64,000 nt of DNA from Limnovirga sp038203525 (GCA_038203525.1 JBBRDW010000011.1:3792-67791), one strand, 5' to 3'. Positions 53,910 to 62,337 are shown, numbered from the stretch's first letter. Numbers and translations: made by a program. Notes: generated by a model not told the origin, from the sequence alone.

Positions 53910-53970
53910 CTGAAGAGTGCGACGCAAAAGGAGCTTCCTACCTGTTCCAAAAGCCGGGCTCAAAAAAAAC
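53910..53970 (+). repeat. IPR1 copy 22 (right half, truncated arm)
   Basis: TGAAGAGTGCGACGCAAAAG, then AAAAGCCGGGCTCAAAAAAA. The arm has lost its GTAC end. It lies in the 270-base gap between the two secreted-protein genes. Confidence 0.8.
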
Positions 53971-54061
53971 ACTTCTAACCAATGGTATTTCAACACGAAT
54001 TGAACAATGCCTGCGCATTTTATTGGTAAGCCAAAAACAAATGCAGCAAGCAATAAAATAA

Positions 54062-56155
54062 ATGATTATGCAACAAATTTTTAAATACCTCGCTACCTGT
54101 TTTGCGGCTGTTTTGGTGGCCTGCTGTGTATATGCCCAGCCCAATATAACAAGGGTTGAGTATTATATTGATGCAGACCCCGGCTACAACAATGCCACCG
54201 CATTAACAATAACGGCAGGTACCAACTTAACCAACCTTGCCATTAATATAAACCCCACTACCTTATCGCAGGGGGTGCATATTCTTGGTGTAAGGGCAAA
54301 AGATGCCAACGGTGCCTGGAGCCAGGATAACCGGTGGATATTTGCAAAACCCTTTAGCAGCGACACTACAGGCCCCGGTCCTTTACCCAATATTTCGCGG
54401 GTAGAATATTATTTAGATACAGACCCTGGGTACGGCGCCGCTACTGCTTTAAGCATTGGCACAGGTAACAACCTGGCAAACCTTACGTTTAATATAGACC
54501 CCGCAACCTTAACCGAAGGGGTGCATGTATTGGGCGTAAGATCCAAAGATGCCAACGGTGCTTGGAGCCAGGATAACCGCTGGCTGTTTGCAAAACCTTT
54601 CGCATCAGATACTGTGGGTGCGGGTACTGCACCCAACCTTAGCCGTGTAGAATATTATCTTGATACCGATCCCGGCTATGGCAACGGTGTGGCATTAGCC
54701 ATTAACAACGTAACCTCCTTAAATAATTTTAGCCTGCCCGTAAATATATCTACACTTGCGGCAGGCAGTCATAAACTATTCATCCGCTCTAAAGATGCCA
54801 ACAAAGCCTGGAGCCAGGACAATGTTTTTGACTTTACCATTGGCACTGCCGTAAACGGCAAATCGATTGTGGTAAACAGTGTTACCAAAAAAACCTTGTG
54901 CCAAAAAGATGGTTTTTCAGTTTCGTACCAGGCCGCCGGTACTTACAATGCAGGCAATATTTTCAACGTACAGATTAGCGATGCTGCGGGTAGTTTTACT
55001 GCACCTACAACCATTGGCAGCTTTACAGGTACGGGTAACAGCATTGTTTCCTGCGTATTGCCACCAACAGTTACAGCAGGCAGTGCCTACAGGGTACGGG
55101 TAAGTTCTACCAACCCCGTGGTTACGGGTATTACCGGTGCAGATGTAATTGTTATAAATGCACTGCCCGCTACACCAACCGTTTCCGCATCTGGTGCTAC
55201 TACTTTCTGCGCTGGCGGTAGTGTTACACTTACATCTACAGCGGCTACTACCTACCTGTGGAGCAATGGTGCTACCACACAAAGCATTAGTACTAACGTA
55301 ACGGGTAGTTATAGTGTTACCGTAAGTAATGCAAGTGGCTGTTCCGCCGCATCAACTGCTACTGCGGTAACGGTAAACCCTAACCCTGTTGCAACCATTA
55401 CGGCAGGTGGCGGTGTTACCAATCTTTGCCCCGGTACAACGGTTACGCTTACCGCATCTGCTGCTACCAGTTATTTATGGAGCAATGGGGCAACTACGCC
55501 ATCTATCACGGTAACTGCAGCAGGCTCTTACAGCGTTACAGTAACCAATGCAACTAATTGCAGCAATACTTCTGCGGCAACAGTTGTTAGCTATTCAAGC
55601 TGCCCTGTACCTACAGGTTTAAAAGCAACGGTGACCTCCTCAACCGGTGCAACTTTAAAATATAAAGCCGCCTCTTGTGCAGCACAATACCAACTACAGT
55701 ACAGGAAGATTAGCACGGCAACATGGACGACTGTAACCGTTACCGGCCTAAGCTATAAAGCTAAAAACCTGTTGCCTTCAACAAGCTATGAATGGCAGGT
55801 AGCAACGGTTTGCCAGGTAAGCCCGCAAATATTAAGTGCCTATAAAGCGGGCACCAATTTTACCACCACAGCAAGCCCCAATGCAACTTTTGCCGCAGCA
55901 AAAGCTGTGGAGGATGTCTTTAATGCAATGGTATTTCCCAACCCCGCAAAAAGCAGTGCTACCTTACAAATTAGCGGCGCAAACGAAGGGGTAACCGTAA
56001 ACCTAACCGATGTTACGGGAAAAGTTTTGTGGCAAAGCCAGCATACACAGGAAACGCAGTTAAAAATTCCTGTAGATAAACTTGCTGCTGGCGTTTACAT
56101 TGTAAGCGTTAACAATGGCAAAGAAATAAGAACCTTGAAATTAATAAAAGAATAA
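54062..56155 (+). CDS. multi-repeat surface protein with Ig-like, FN3 and T9SS sorting domains
   Basis: This is a 697-residue protein. The signal peptide ends near residue 26 (CCVYAQ). Three ~85-residue repeats follow (about 27-285), each starting PNI(S/T)RVEYYIDADPGY and ending DANGAWSQDNRW. Next is a linker domain, then two Ig-like repeats of ~75 residues (LWSNGATTQSI and LWSNGATTPSI), a fibronectin type III domain (CPVPTGLKATVTSSTGATLKYKAASCAAQYQLQYRK), and a C-terminal sorting domain of type A (FPNPAKSSATLQIS, then LAAGVYIVSVNNGKEIRTLKLIKE). It is therefore a probable T9SS substrate at the cell surface, likely an adhesin. Start 54062 or 54068 are equally possible. Confidence 0.85.
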   Translation: MIMQQIFKYLATCFAAVLVACCVYAQPNITRVEYYIDADPGYNNATALTITAGTNLTNLAININPTTLSQGVHILGVRAKDANGAWSQDNRWIFAKPFSSDTTGPGPLPNISRVEYYLDTDPGYGAATALSIGTGNNLANLTFNIDPATLTEGVHVLGVRSKDANGAWSQDNRWLFAKPFASDTVGAGTAPNLSRVEYYLDTDPGYGNGVALAINNVTSLNNFSLPVNISTLAAGSHKLFIRSKDANKAWSQDNVFDFTIGTAVNGKSIVVNSVTKKTLCQKDGFSVSYQAAGTYNAGNIFNVQISDAAGSFTAPTTIGSFTGTGNSIVSCVLPPTVTAGSAYRVRVSSTNPVVTGITGADVIVINALPATPTVSASGATTFCAGGSVTLTSTAATTYLWSNGATTQSISTNVTGSYSVTVSNASGCSAASTATAVTVNPNPVATITAGGGVTNLCPGTTVTLTASAATSYLWSNGATTPSITVTAAGSYSVTVTNATNCSNTSAATVVSYSSCPVPTGLKATVTSSTGATLKYKAASCAAQYQLQYRKISTATWTTVTVTGLSYKAKNLLPSTSYEWQVATVCQVSPQILSAYKAGTNFTTTASPNATFAAAKAVEDVFNAMVFPNPAKSSATLQISGANEGVTVNLTDVTGKVLWQSQHTQETQLKIPVDKLAAGVYIVSVNNGKEIRTLKLIKE

Positions 56156-56177
56156 GCAACCCTTTGATCCTCCTCCC

Positions 56178-56210
56178 AACCATGAAGGTGTCAAAGCCTT
56201 CATGGTTTTT
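56178..56210 (+). terminator. intrinsic terminator of the 54062 gene
   Basis: AACCATGAAGG pairs perfectly with CCTTCATGGTT around eight bases, followed by a T-run. It starts 23 bases past the stop codon. Confidence 0.88.
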
Positions 56211-56235
56211 TATAGCTGTAATAAGTACAATGAAA

Positions 56236-56296
56236 TTTTTTTGGGTACCAGCTAAATTACTGGTGGCATCGCCGGTTGTGTCACTCTCTTGTACTT
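56236..56296 (-). repeat. IPR1 copy 23 (left half, subfamily B-like)
   Basis: TTTTTTTGGGTACCAGC, then GTGGCATCGCCGG and TTGTGTCACTCTCTTGTAC: B-type at three of its four positions, A-type at position 12. No right arm is seen. Confidence 0.78.
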
Positions 56297-56390
56297 TGGG
56301 TAATACTATTCGGCAGGGTGCAGCAGGTTTAGTTTCCATGGAACCTGTTTGTGCAATTTTATGACACAAACCTGTTCAGTTAGGTTAAGC

Positions 56391-56495
56391 ATGTGATAAA
56401 TCACATCCATTTATGTGATAAATCACATCCATTTTATGTGAAAAATCACATCGGTTTATGTGAAAAATCACATCAATTTATGTGAAAAATCACAT
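56391..56495. promoter_or_regulatory. array of five TGTGA-N4-TCACA palindromes
   Basis: Five 16-base palindromes ATGTGA(T/A)AAATCACAT start at 56391, 56413, 56436, 56458 and 56480, a period of 22-23 bases (about two helical turns). Copies 1-2 have TAAA in the centre and copies 3-5 have AAAA. Half-sites resemble the CRP/FNR family (TGTGA/TCACA), with a 4-base instead of 6-base gap. A possible -7 box CATCTTTG (56518-56525) would put the last site near -43, a usual place for activators. I infer a multi-site operator. Confidence 0.7.
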
Positions 56496-56558
56496 TTTTT
56501 ATTCCACAACACCATTGCATCTTTGTGCAGCAGTAAATACCAGCACCTTTGCTAATTT

Positions 56559-56621
56559 ATGAACTTCAAAAATTTAACCCGGGGGGGTTATTATATGCTG
56601 GCAATAACGGCGGTTCTCTAA
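56559..56621 (+). CDS. possible 20-residue leader peptide
   Basis: A short open frame (MNFKNLTRGGYYMLAITAVL) begins 34 bases after the possible -7 box CATCTTTG, and its stop lies within a hairpin GGCGGTT/AACCGCT (about 56609-56626). Other hairpins follow, GTGGGC/GCCCAC at 56690-56705 and AGCCT/AGGCT at 56737-56750, so the 56.5-56.9 kb stretch could be a structured leader. There is no homology or ribosome-binding evidence. Treat as a candidate only. No other gene is seen in the 437 bases before sucD. Confidence 0.25.
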   Translation: MNFKNLTRGGYYMLAITAVL

Positions 56622-56901
56622 CCGCTGTTTGTTTTTATAATATGAATCGCTGTTTCAAAGGTTTTTACAAAAAAAAAGATTGATAAACTTGTGGGCCAAT
56701 GCCCACGCAGTGGAAAGATCGCATAAGAGTACGCCTCAGCCTAAAAAGGCTATGCCTAAAAATTCAAATGACTGGCCCAAAAAAGATTTTTTTAATAACG
56801 GGCAGAAGTGTCGTTCGTATTTTTAATAAAAAGCTAATACCAAAAAACGCTCAGCCAAAAAAACTACAAACTGCAACCTTTAAACTACAAACTCTTTCAC
56901 C

Positions 56902-56909
56902 TATTTTTG
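56902..56909 (+). promoter_or_regulatory. -7 box TATTTTTG of sucD
   Basis: This is an exact TAnnTTTG match 24 bases before the sucD ATG. The -33 region shows only a weak TTT near 56879. Confidence 0.45.
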
Positions 56910-56932
56910 CCCAACTCTAAAAAAGAAGCAAC

Positions 56933-57805
56933 ATGTCAGTATTAGTGAACAAAGATTCAAGGATAATTGTACAGGGTTTTACCGGCACTGAGGGTACTTT
57001 TCATGCTGGCCAGATGATAGAATATGGCAGTAATGTAGTTGGCGGTGTAACGCCCGGTAAAGGAGGCAGCACCCACCTTGACAGACCCGTTTTTAATACC
57101 GTAGACGACGCAGTTAAAACCACCGCTGCCAATGTAAGCATCATTTTTGTACCACCTGCCTTTGCAGCCGACGCGATTATGGAAGCTACGGATGCGGGCA
57201 TTGCTTTGGTAGTGTGTATTACCGAAGGCATTCCTGTACAGGACATGGTTAAAGTAAAAAACTACCTCCTTGGTAAAACCACCAGGTTAATAGGCCCCAA
57301 CTGCCCCGGCGTTATTACGGCTGGCGAGGCAAAAGTGGGTATTATGCCGGGCTTTATTTTTATACCGGGAAGAATTGGCGTTGTATCAAAATCAGGCACG
57401 CTCACCTACGAAGCGGCAGACCAGGTAGTAAAAGCCGGTTTGGGCATAAGTACAGCTATAGGCATTGGTGGCGACCCAATTATTGGCACTACCACCAAAG
57501 AAGCTGTTGAACTGTTAATGAATGATCCCGAAACAGACGGCATTATCATGATTGGCGAAATAGGTGGTGGCATGGAAGCAGAAGCCGCCCGCTGGATAAA
57601 AGAAAATGGTACTAAACCGGTAGTAGGTTTTATTGCCGGCCAAACCGCACCGGCTGGCCGCAGAATGGGCCACGCAGGCGCCATAATTGGCGGAGCCGAA
57701 GATACCGCCGAAGCGAAAATGAAAATTCTGGCAGAATGTGGTGTGCACGTTGTTGCCAGCCCAGCCGATATTGGTAAAACAATGGCCGAAGTGATAAAAA
57801 AATAA
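56933..57805 (+). CDS. sucD: succinate-CoA ligase subunit alpha
   Basis: This is a 290-residue alpha subunit of the TCA-cycle enzyme that interconverts succinyl-CoA and succinate with ATP/GTP formation. The CoA-binding N-terminal domain shows GFTGTEGTFHAGQMIEYGSNVVGGVTPGKGG (about 15-45), then GPNCPGVITAGE. The phosphohistidine region is GHAGAIIGGAEDTAEAK, with the active His near 246. Length fits. The beta subunit (sucC) is not adjacent, as is usual in Bacteroidota. A terminator follows the stop. Confidence 0.96.
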   Translation: MSVLVNKDSRIIVQGFTGTEGTFHAGQMIEYGSNVVGGVTPGKGGSTHLDRPVFNTVDDAVKTTAANVSIIFVPPAFAADAIMEATDAGIALVVCITEGIPVQDMVKVKNYLLGKTTRLIGPNCPGVITAGEAKVGIMPGFIFIPGRIGVVSKSGTLTYEAADQVVKAGLGISTAIGIGGDPIIGTTTKEAVELLMNDPETDGIIMIGEIGGGMEAEAARWIKENGTKPVVGFIAGQTAPAGRRMGHAGAIIGGAEDTAEAKMKILAECGVHVVASPADIGKTMAEVIKK

Positions 57806-57830
57806 ACCGAAGCAAATGATAATTGAAGAA

Positions 57831-57859
57831 GGCTGCCTCAAAAAAAGGCGGTCTTTTTT
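57831..57859 (+). terminator. intrinsic terminator of sucD
   Basis: GGCTGCCT pairs with AGGCGGTC (two G-T pairs) across an A-rich loop, followed by six T. Confidence 0.75.
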
Positions 57860-57892
57860 ACTTAAGCTGCTTGCGTTAATACCTTAATTTTT

Positions 57893-57955
57893 ATGATACC
57901 GGCAGCGGCATTTCATAGCATCATCATTGCGTCGCAATCACTTTAACTGCAGTGC
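57893..57955 (-). repeat. IPR1 copy 24 (left half)
   Basis: GATACCGGCAGCGGCATTTC, then TAGCATCATCATTGCGTCGCAATCACTTTAAC. The arm is changed after GTCGCA. A remote GCCTGGCAC (58030) may be the other end. It lies in the 305-base gap before dprA. Confidence 0.65.
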
Positions 57956-58110
57956 AGATGGCAGCTTTGGCGTCACTATATATCAGGCTTAAAATTTTTA
58001 GAACTCAACTGACTGTAAGTAAATCTAAAGCCTGGCACACCTTTAATTCATCAATCATTTATCTTTATCCAGCTAAAGAAAATTATTCATTATCAATTAT
58101 TCATTTTTAA

Positions 58111-59211
58111 TTGTTGACCAACGATCTCTTATATCAAATCGCCCTTACTTTAATACCCAATATTGGTGCGGTGCAGTCAAAAACACTCATCGATCATTTT
58201 GGCGATGCAGAAAGTATTTTTAAAGCAAATGGCAAAATACTAAGCAGCATTGAAAATATTGGTGAGGTAAGGGCCGCCGCCATAAAAGAATTCGCCGATT
58301 TTACCACAGCAGAAGAGGAAACAGCTTTTATTGAGAAGTTTAAAATTCAACCATTATTTATTACTGATAAAAATTATCCGCAAAGGCTCCTCCGCTGTTA
58401 CGATGCCCCAACATTACTTTACTACCGGGGCAATACAGATTTGAACGCCGCAAAAGTCATCAGCATAATTGGCACCAGAAGCAATACCGACTATGGCAAA
58501 CAGGTTACCGAAAAACTTGTCGGCGATCTGCAGGAACAGCAGGTACTCATCCTCAGCGGACTTGCGTTTGGCATAGATGCCATTGCCCACAAAGCGGCTA
58601 TCCAAAATAGTTTGCCAACCGTTGGCGTATTGGCGCACGGGCTTGATACCATTTACCCCTCACAACATAAAAGCCTTGCAAAAGATATTTTGCAGCATGG
58701 CGGCCTGCTTACCGAATTCAGAAAAAATACTAAACCAGACAAACATAATTTTCCGCGCCGCAATCGTATTGTAGCAGGCATGGCCGATGCAACCATCGTG
58801 GCAGAAACAGCTATAAAAGGCGGAAGTATGATTACAGCTGAACTTGCGCACAATTACAACAGGGATGTGTTTGCTTTTCCCGGTAAAACCACTGACACAA
58901 AAAGTGCAGGATGCAATTACCTCATCAAATATGGTAAAGGATCTTTGCTAACAGATGCACAGCAGTTAATGGAAGCTATGAAATGGCAACCAAAGAAAGT
59001 AAAACCCAAAGCTCAGAAGGAATTGTTTATAGAACTCTCAGCAGACGAAAAAGCAATCTTCGCAATACTTAATCAAAAAGATAGTGTTCATATAGATGAA
59101 CTTTTTTTAAGGAGCGGCCTTAGTAGCAGCGCTGTTGCAGGCGCTATGTTAAACCTGGAGTTACAGAATATCATCAGTTCGCTACCTGGCAAAATGTACA
59201 AGCTACTTTAA
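58111..59211 (+). CDS. dprA: DNA-processing protein DprA
   Basis: This is a 366-residue protein that loads RecA on incoming single-stranded DNA in natural transformation. An N-terminal helix-hairpin-helix-like region (1-75) is followed by the Rossmann-fold core with IGTRSNTDYGKQV, LILSGLAFGIDAIAHKAAI and FPRRNRIVAGMADATIVAETAIKGGSMITAELA, and by a C-terminal winged-helix domain (about 300-366). The only possible start is TTG (58111 or 58114), because a stop codon precedes it in frame and no ATG is near the conserved N terminus. Monocistronic. Confidence 0.93.
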   Translation: MLTNDLLYQIALTLIPNIGAVQSKTLIDHFGDAESIFKANGKILSSIENIGEVRAAAIKEFADFTTAEEETAFIEKFKIQPLFITDKNYPQRLLRCYDAPTLLYYRGNTDLNAAKVISIIGTRSNTDYGKQVTEKLVGDLQEQQVLILSGLAFGIDAIAHKAAIQNSLPTVGVLAHGLDTIYPSQHKSLAKDILQHGGLLTEFRKNTKPDKHNFPRRNRIVAGMADATIVAETAIKGGSMITAELAHNYNRDVFAFPGKTTDTKSAGCNYLIKYGKGSLLTDAQQLMEAMKWQPKKVKPKAQKELFIELSADEKAIFAILNQKDSVHIDELFLRSGLSSSAVAGAMLNLELQNIISSLPGKMYKLL

Positions 59212-59240
59212 ATCTTTTTTCAGTTGATCTGCTAAATAAA

Positions 59241-60434
59241 TCAAACTGATTTCCGGTTTCTTTTCCGCCGCCAGGTAAGGAGTAAAATAGCGGAAATTAA
59301 TGCGAGTATTGCTGGTATAATAAATGTATAAACAAAATTACCAGACTGATTATTGTAAATCTTTGCAGATGCTATTGCTCCCAGACCAATACCCGCTTCC
59401 AGAGCAATATACATAGATGCCAAAGCTCGGCCACGGTTTTCGGGAGCTGCCAAATCAACTGTCCAGGCCGCAAGTGTTGGCCCGTTCATACCCCAGCTTA
59501 ACCCAAACATGGCGGCGCTTATCAACAGCATAAATGCCGATTGGGTAAAAGACAGCAGCAACATAGCAATTACAAGTGCAAGAGACGAGCATATTAAAAC
59601 TACAATGCGTCCATACCTGTCAGAAGATTTGTTGGCCAGCAGCCTTATCAATAAAGAACTCAAGGTATAACAGCCAAAAAATAAACCCCGGTTTTGTATA
59701 CCCACCCAGTCACTCAAATCGGGTACTACCGTTAACGTGCAGCCAGATGAAAAAGCGAGCAGCAACATTATTAAAGCCGGCCTTACGGCTGCTTTTTCAA
59801 ACACTTCGTGTTTTTGTATTTTTATCAACGCCAGTCGGAATTTCTTTGGTTCCAAAAGTGTTTCCTTTATGTTGTATAAAATAATAACAGAACCCAGGGC
59901 GAACCCCGCAGACATATAGAACATAACATTGTAAGAAAACCTATTTACCAGGTAACTGCCCAATAACGGCCCAAGCGACATGCCAACGGTATATCCTACT
60001 GTCAAAGCTCCCAAAGCCTCTCCCCGCCTGCTTTCGTGCACCACATCCGCACCGTAGGCCGATGTTGCCGTTGGCTTAAACCCGGTAGAAAAACCATGCA
60101 AAAAACGCAGAAATAAAAACCCGGCAACCGTTGTAAGCAGCGGGTACATTAAACTGCACACTACGCAAACCAGCGAACCAAAAATCATTACAGGCACCCG
60201 GCCAATCGTGTCGGTTAATTTTCCGCTGAAGGGCCGCGATATACCCGCCATAAGTGTAAAAAGCGAAATAATATAACCTTTATAATCGGCGCCGCCAAGG
60301 TGGGTAAGATATCCTGGAAGCTCCGGCAGCATCATCGAGAAACTGGCAGAAAATAAAAAATTACTTACACAAAGCAACGCAAACTGAAAGTTGAAATATT
60401 TGTCGGTAGCCTTTGGAGAAAGCGTTGTGGCCAT
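59241..60434 (-). CDS. MFS transporter
   Basis: This is a 397-residue, 12-helix major facilitator superfamily permease. The helix 2-3 loop has the conserved GISRPFSGKLTDTIGRVPV (motif A), and the start of the second half repeats it (RLLANKSSDRYGRIVVL). Length is typical of drug/metabolite exporters of this family. The substrate is unknown. The start is taken at ATG 60434; a TTG six bases earlier gives only two more residues. It is divergent from guaB, with a complete IPR1 copy between. Confidence 0.9.
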   Translation of the reverse strand: MATTLSPKATDKYFNFQFALLCVSNFLFSASFSMMLPELPGYLTHLGGADYKGYIISLFTLMAGISRPFSGKLTDTIGRVPVMIFGSLVCVVCSLMYPLLTTVAGFLFLRFLHGFSTGFKPTATSAYGADVVHESRRGEALGALTVGYTVGMSLGPLLGSYLVNRFSYNVMFYMSAGFALGSVIILYNIKETLLEPKKFRLALIKIQKHEVFEKAAVRPALIMLLLAFSSGCTLTVVPDLSDWVGIQNRGLFFGCYTLSSLLIRLLANKSSDRYGRIVVLICSSLALVIAMLLLSFTQSAFMLLISAAMFGLSWGMNGPTLAAWTVDLAAPENRGRALASMYIALEAGIGLGAIASAKIYNNQSGNFVYTFIIPAILALISAILLLTWRRKRNRKSV

Positions 60435-60483
60435 CAACAAAAGTAATATTTGCCGCTAAATAATTCTAGCCGAATATTATTAA

Positions 60484-60772
60484 GTTTTTGTACCCGGCTT
60501 TGGCATAACATAGCATCGCCTGTTGCGTCGCACTCTTGTACTTTGGGAATAAGAATGAACAGTAACATCAAATACTTGTTGCCTTGTTGCCTTGTTGCCT
60601 TGTTGCCTATTTGCCTTGCTGCCTTGTTGGCCTTTTGCCTCTTTGCCTTGTTTCCATTTTGCCTTGCTCCCTTGTTGGCTTGTTGCCTCTTTGCCTTGCT
60701 GCATTTCCTGGTAAAGTACAAGAGTGCGACGCAACCCAAGCCCCACAAAGGTTTCAAGCCGGGCTCAAAATA
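60484..60772. repeat. IPR1 copy 25 (two-armed, long loop with 8-mer tandem repeat)
   Basis: The left arm TTGCGTCGCACTCTTGTAC (60523-60541) and right arm GTACAAGAGTGCGACGCAA (60716-60734) match perfectly. Outer boxes TTTGTACCCGGC and GCCGGGCTCAAAATA are intact. The 174-base loop contains sixteen 8-base units at 60579-60706. Confidence 0.93.
60579..60706 (+). repeat. 8-bp tandem repeat (16 units, consensus TTGCCTTG)
   Basis: Sixteen consecutive 8-base units fill exactly 128 bases. Seven are exact TTGCCTTG; the rest differ by one to four bases (for example TTGCCTAT, CTGCCTTG, TTGCCTCT). The period of 8 cannot be coding. It lies wholly within the loop of IPR1 copy 25. Confidence 0.88.
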
Positions 60773-60797
60773 TTTCTCTTTTAAAAAACTATAAATA

Positions 60798-60830
60798 TTT
60801 GGAAGCAATTTAATCGCAAACCTATCTTTG
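60798..60830 (+). promoter_or_regulatory. promoter of guaB (TTTG-N21-TATCTTTG), likely leaderless
   Basis: TTTG (60798-60801) and TATCTTTG (60823-60830) match the -33/-7 pattern with 21 bases between. The guaB ATG at 60834 begins only three bases after the -7 box, so the transcript would start at or just inside the start codon. Confidence 0.6.
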
Positions 60831-60833
60831 CAC

Positions 60834-62333
60834 ATGGCAACAAGAAATAATCCCGCTCTCTCCAGTTCAGCAATCAAAAGATTTTTCGGTGAAGGTTTAA
60901 CCTTCGATGACGTGCTGCTGATGCCGGCTTACAGCCAGGTTTTACCCCGCGAAGTAAACATACAATCTAAGTTAACAAAGTCTATAACGCTCAATGTGCC
61001 CATGCTTTCTGCAGCAATGGATACTGTTACAGAAGCCAGCCTGGCAATAGCTTTGGCACGGGAAGGCGGCCTGGGCATTCTGCACAAAAACATGAGTATA
61101 GAGCGGCAGGCCGAGCAACTGCGCAAAGTTAAAAGAAGTGAGAGTGGTTTAATTGTTGATCCCGTTACCCTGCACGATGATGCTACCATTGGCGATGCAT
61201 TGAAGCTGATGAAAGAGAACAAAATCGGCGGCATTCCAATTGTAGATAACAATCAAAAACTGGTGGGCATTCTCACCAACCGCGACTTGCGTTTTGAAAC
61301 CGATAAACGCATTAAGGTAAAGGATGTAATGACCACTCAAAACCTCATTACCGCACCGGAAGGCACCGATATGCGCAAAGCAGAAGACATTCTGCGCAAT
61401 TATAAAATTGAAAAATTACCGGTAGTAAATAGGCAGAATAAACTGATAGGCTTAATAACTTACCGCGATATTTTACAGATACGCAATTTCCCCTATGCAG
61501 GGAAAGACGGTATGGGCCGTTTACTTGTAGGTGCAGCGCTGGGCATTACAAAAGATATGCTTGACCGTGCCGCTGCCCTGCAAAAAGTTGGCGTAGATGT
61601 AGTTACTTTAGACAGTGCACACGGCCATACCAAAGGCGTAATTGATGCTTTAAAATCACTGAAAAAGAATTTTAAGACACTACAGGTTATTGCAGGGAAT
61701 GTGGGCACTGCCACCGGTGCATTAGCGTTGGCAAATGCAGGTGCCGATGCAGTAAAAGTAGGCATTGGTCCGGGCTCAATTTGTACTACACGTATTGTTG
61801 CAGGTGCAGGTGTGCCGCAGCTTACGGCCATTATGGAAGCCGCGGCGGCATTGAAAACAAAAGGCACACCGGTTATTGCCGATGGTGGTATCCGTTACAC
61901 CGGCGACATGGTAAAAGCTCTTGCAGCAGGGGCCAATGTAGTTATGATGGGCAGCGTGTTTGCAGGTGTGCAAGAAAGCCCCGGCGAAACCATAATTTAT
62001 GAAGGCCGCAAGTTTAAAGAATACCGCGGCATGGGCAGCATTGGCGCCATGCAACAGGGCAGCAGCGACCGCTATTTTCAGGATGTGGAAGACGATATAA
62101 AAAAGCTGGTTCCCGAAGGCATTGAAGGCCGTGTAGCTTACAAAGGGAGCCTTAGCGAAGTGGTGGCGCAGTTTACCGGCGGCCTGCGTGCAGGCATGGG
62201 TTATTGCGGCGCAAAAGATATTAAAACCTTACAGCAGGCAACCTTTGTAAAAATTACCAATGCGGGCATGCGCGAAAGTCATGCACACGATATTGAGATC
62301 ACCAAAGAAGCGCCTAACTACAGCAGAAAATAA
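60834..62333 (+). CDS. guaB: IMP dehydrogenase
   Basis: This is a 499-residue enzyme that oxidises IMP to XMP, the first step to GMP. The N terminus has LTFDDVLLMPAYSQVLPREV, then two CBS domains (about 105-225: MKENKIGGIPIVDNNQKLVGILTNRDLRF and LRNYKIEKLPVVNRQNKLIGLITYRDIL). The barrel has DSAHGHTKGVID, GNVGTATGALALANAGADAVKVGIGPGSICTTRIV with catalytic Cys317, and GGIRYTGDMVKALAAGANVVMMGS. An in-frame TTG at 60828 would overlap the -7 box; ATG 60834 is taken. It is divergent from the MFS gene and convergent with the next. Confidence 0.97.
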   Translation: MATRNNPALSSSAIKRFFGEGLTFDDVLLMPAYSQVLPREVNIQSKLTKSITLNVPMLSAAMDTVTEASLAIALAREGGLGILHKNMSIERQAEQLRKVKRSESGLIVDPVTLHDDATIGDALKLMKENKIGGIPIVDNNQKLVGILTNRDLRFETDKRIKVKDVMTTQNLITAPEGTDMRKAEDILRNYKIEKLPVVNRQNKLIGLITYRDILQIRNFPYAGKDGMGRLLVGAALGITKDMLDRAAALQKVGVDVVTLDSAHGHTKGVIDALKSLKKNFKTLQVIAGNVGTATGALALANAGADAVKVGIGPGSICTTRIVAGAGVPQLTAIMEAAAALKTKGTPVIADGGIRYTGDMVKALAAGANVVMMGSVFAGVQESPGETIIYEGRKFKEYRGMGSIGAMQQGSSDRYFQDVEDDIKKLVPEGIEGRVAYKGSLSEVVAQFTGGLRAGMGYCGAKDIKTLQQATFVKITNAGMRESHAHDIEITKEAPNYSRK

Positions 62334-62337
62334 ATAC

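Noticed and set aside
53798..54061. 87-codon open frame between the two secreted-protein genes
   Set aside because: It overlaps IPR1 copy 22 and has no recognisable protein features.
56391..56495. CRISPR-like reading of the five palindromic repeats
   Set aside because: The 6-7-base intervals between copies are far too short and too similar for spacers, and no cas gene is present.
56699..56920. 73-codon open frame upstream of sucD
   Set aside because: It consists of hairpin-rich noncoding-looking sequence and overlaps the sucD promoter box; the amino acid content is atypical.
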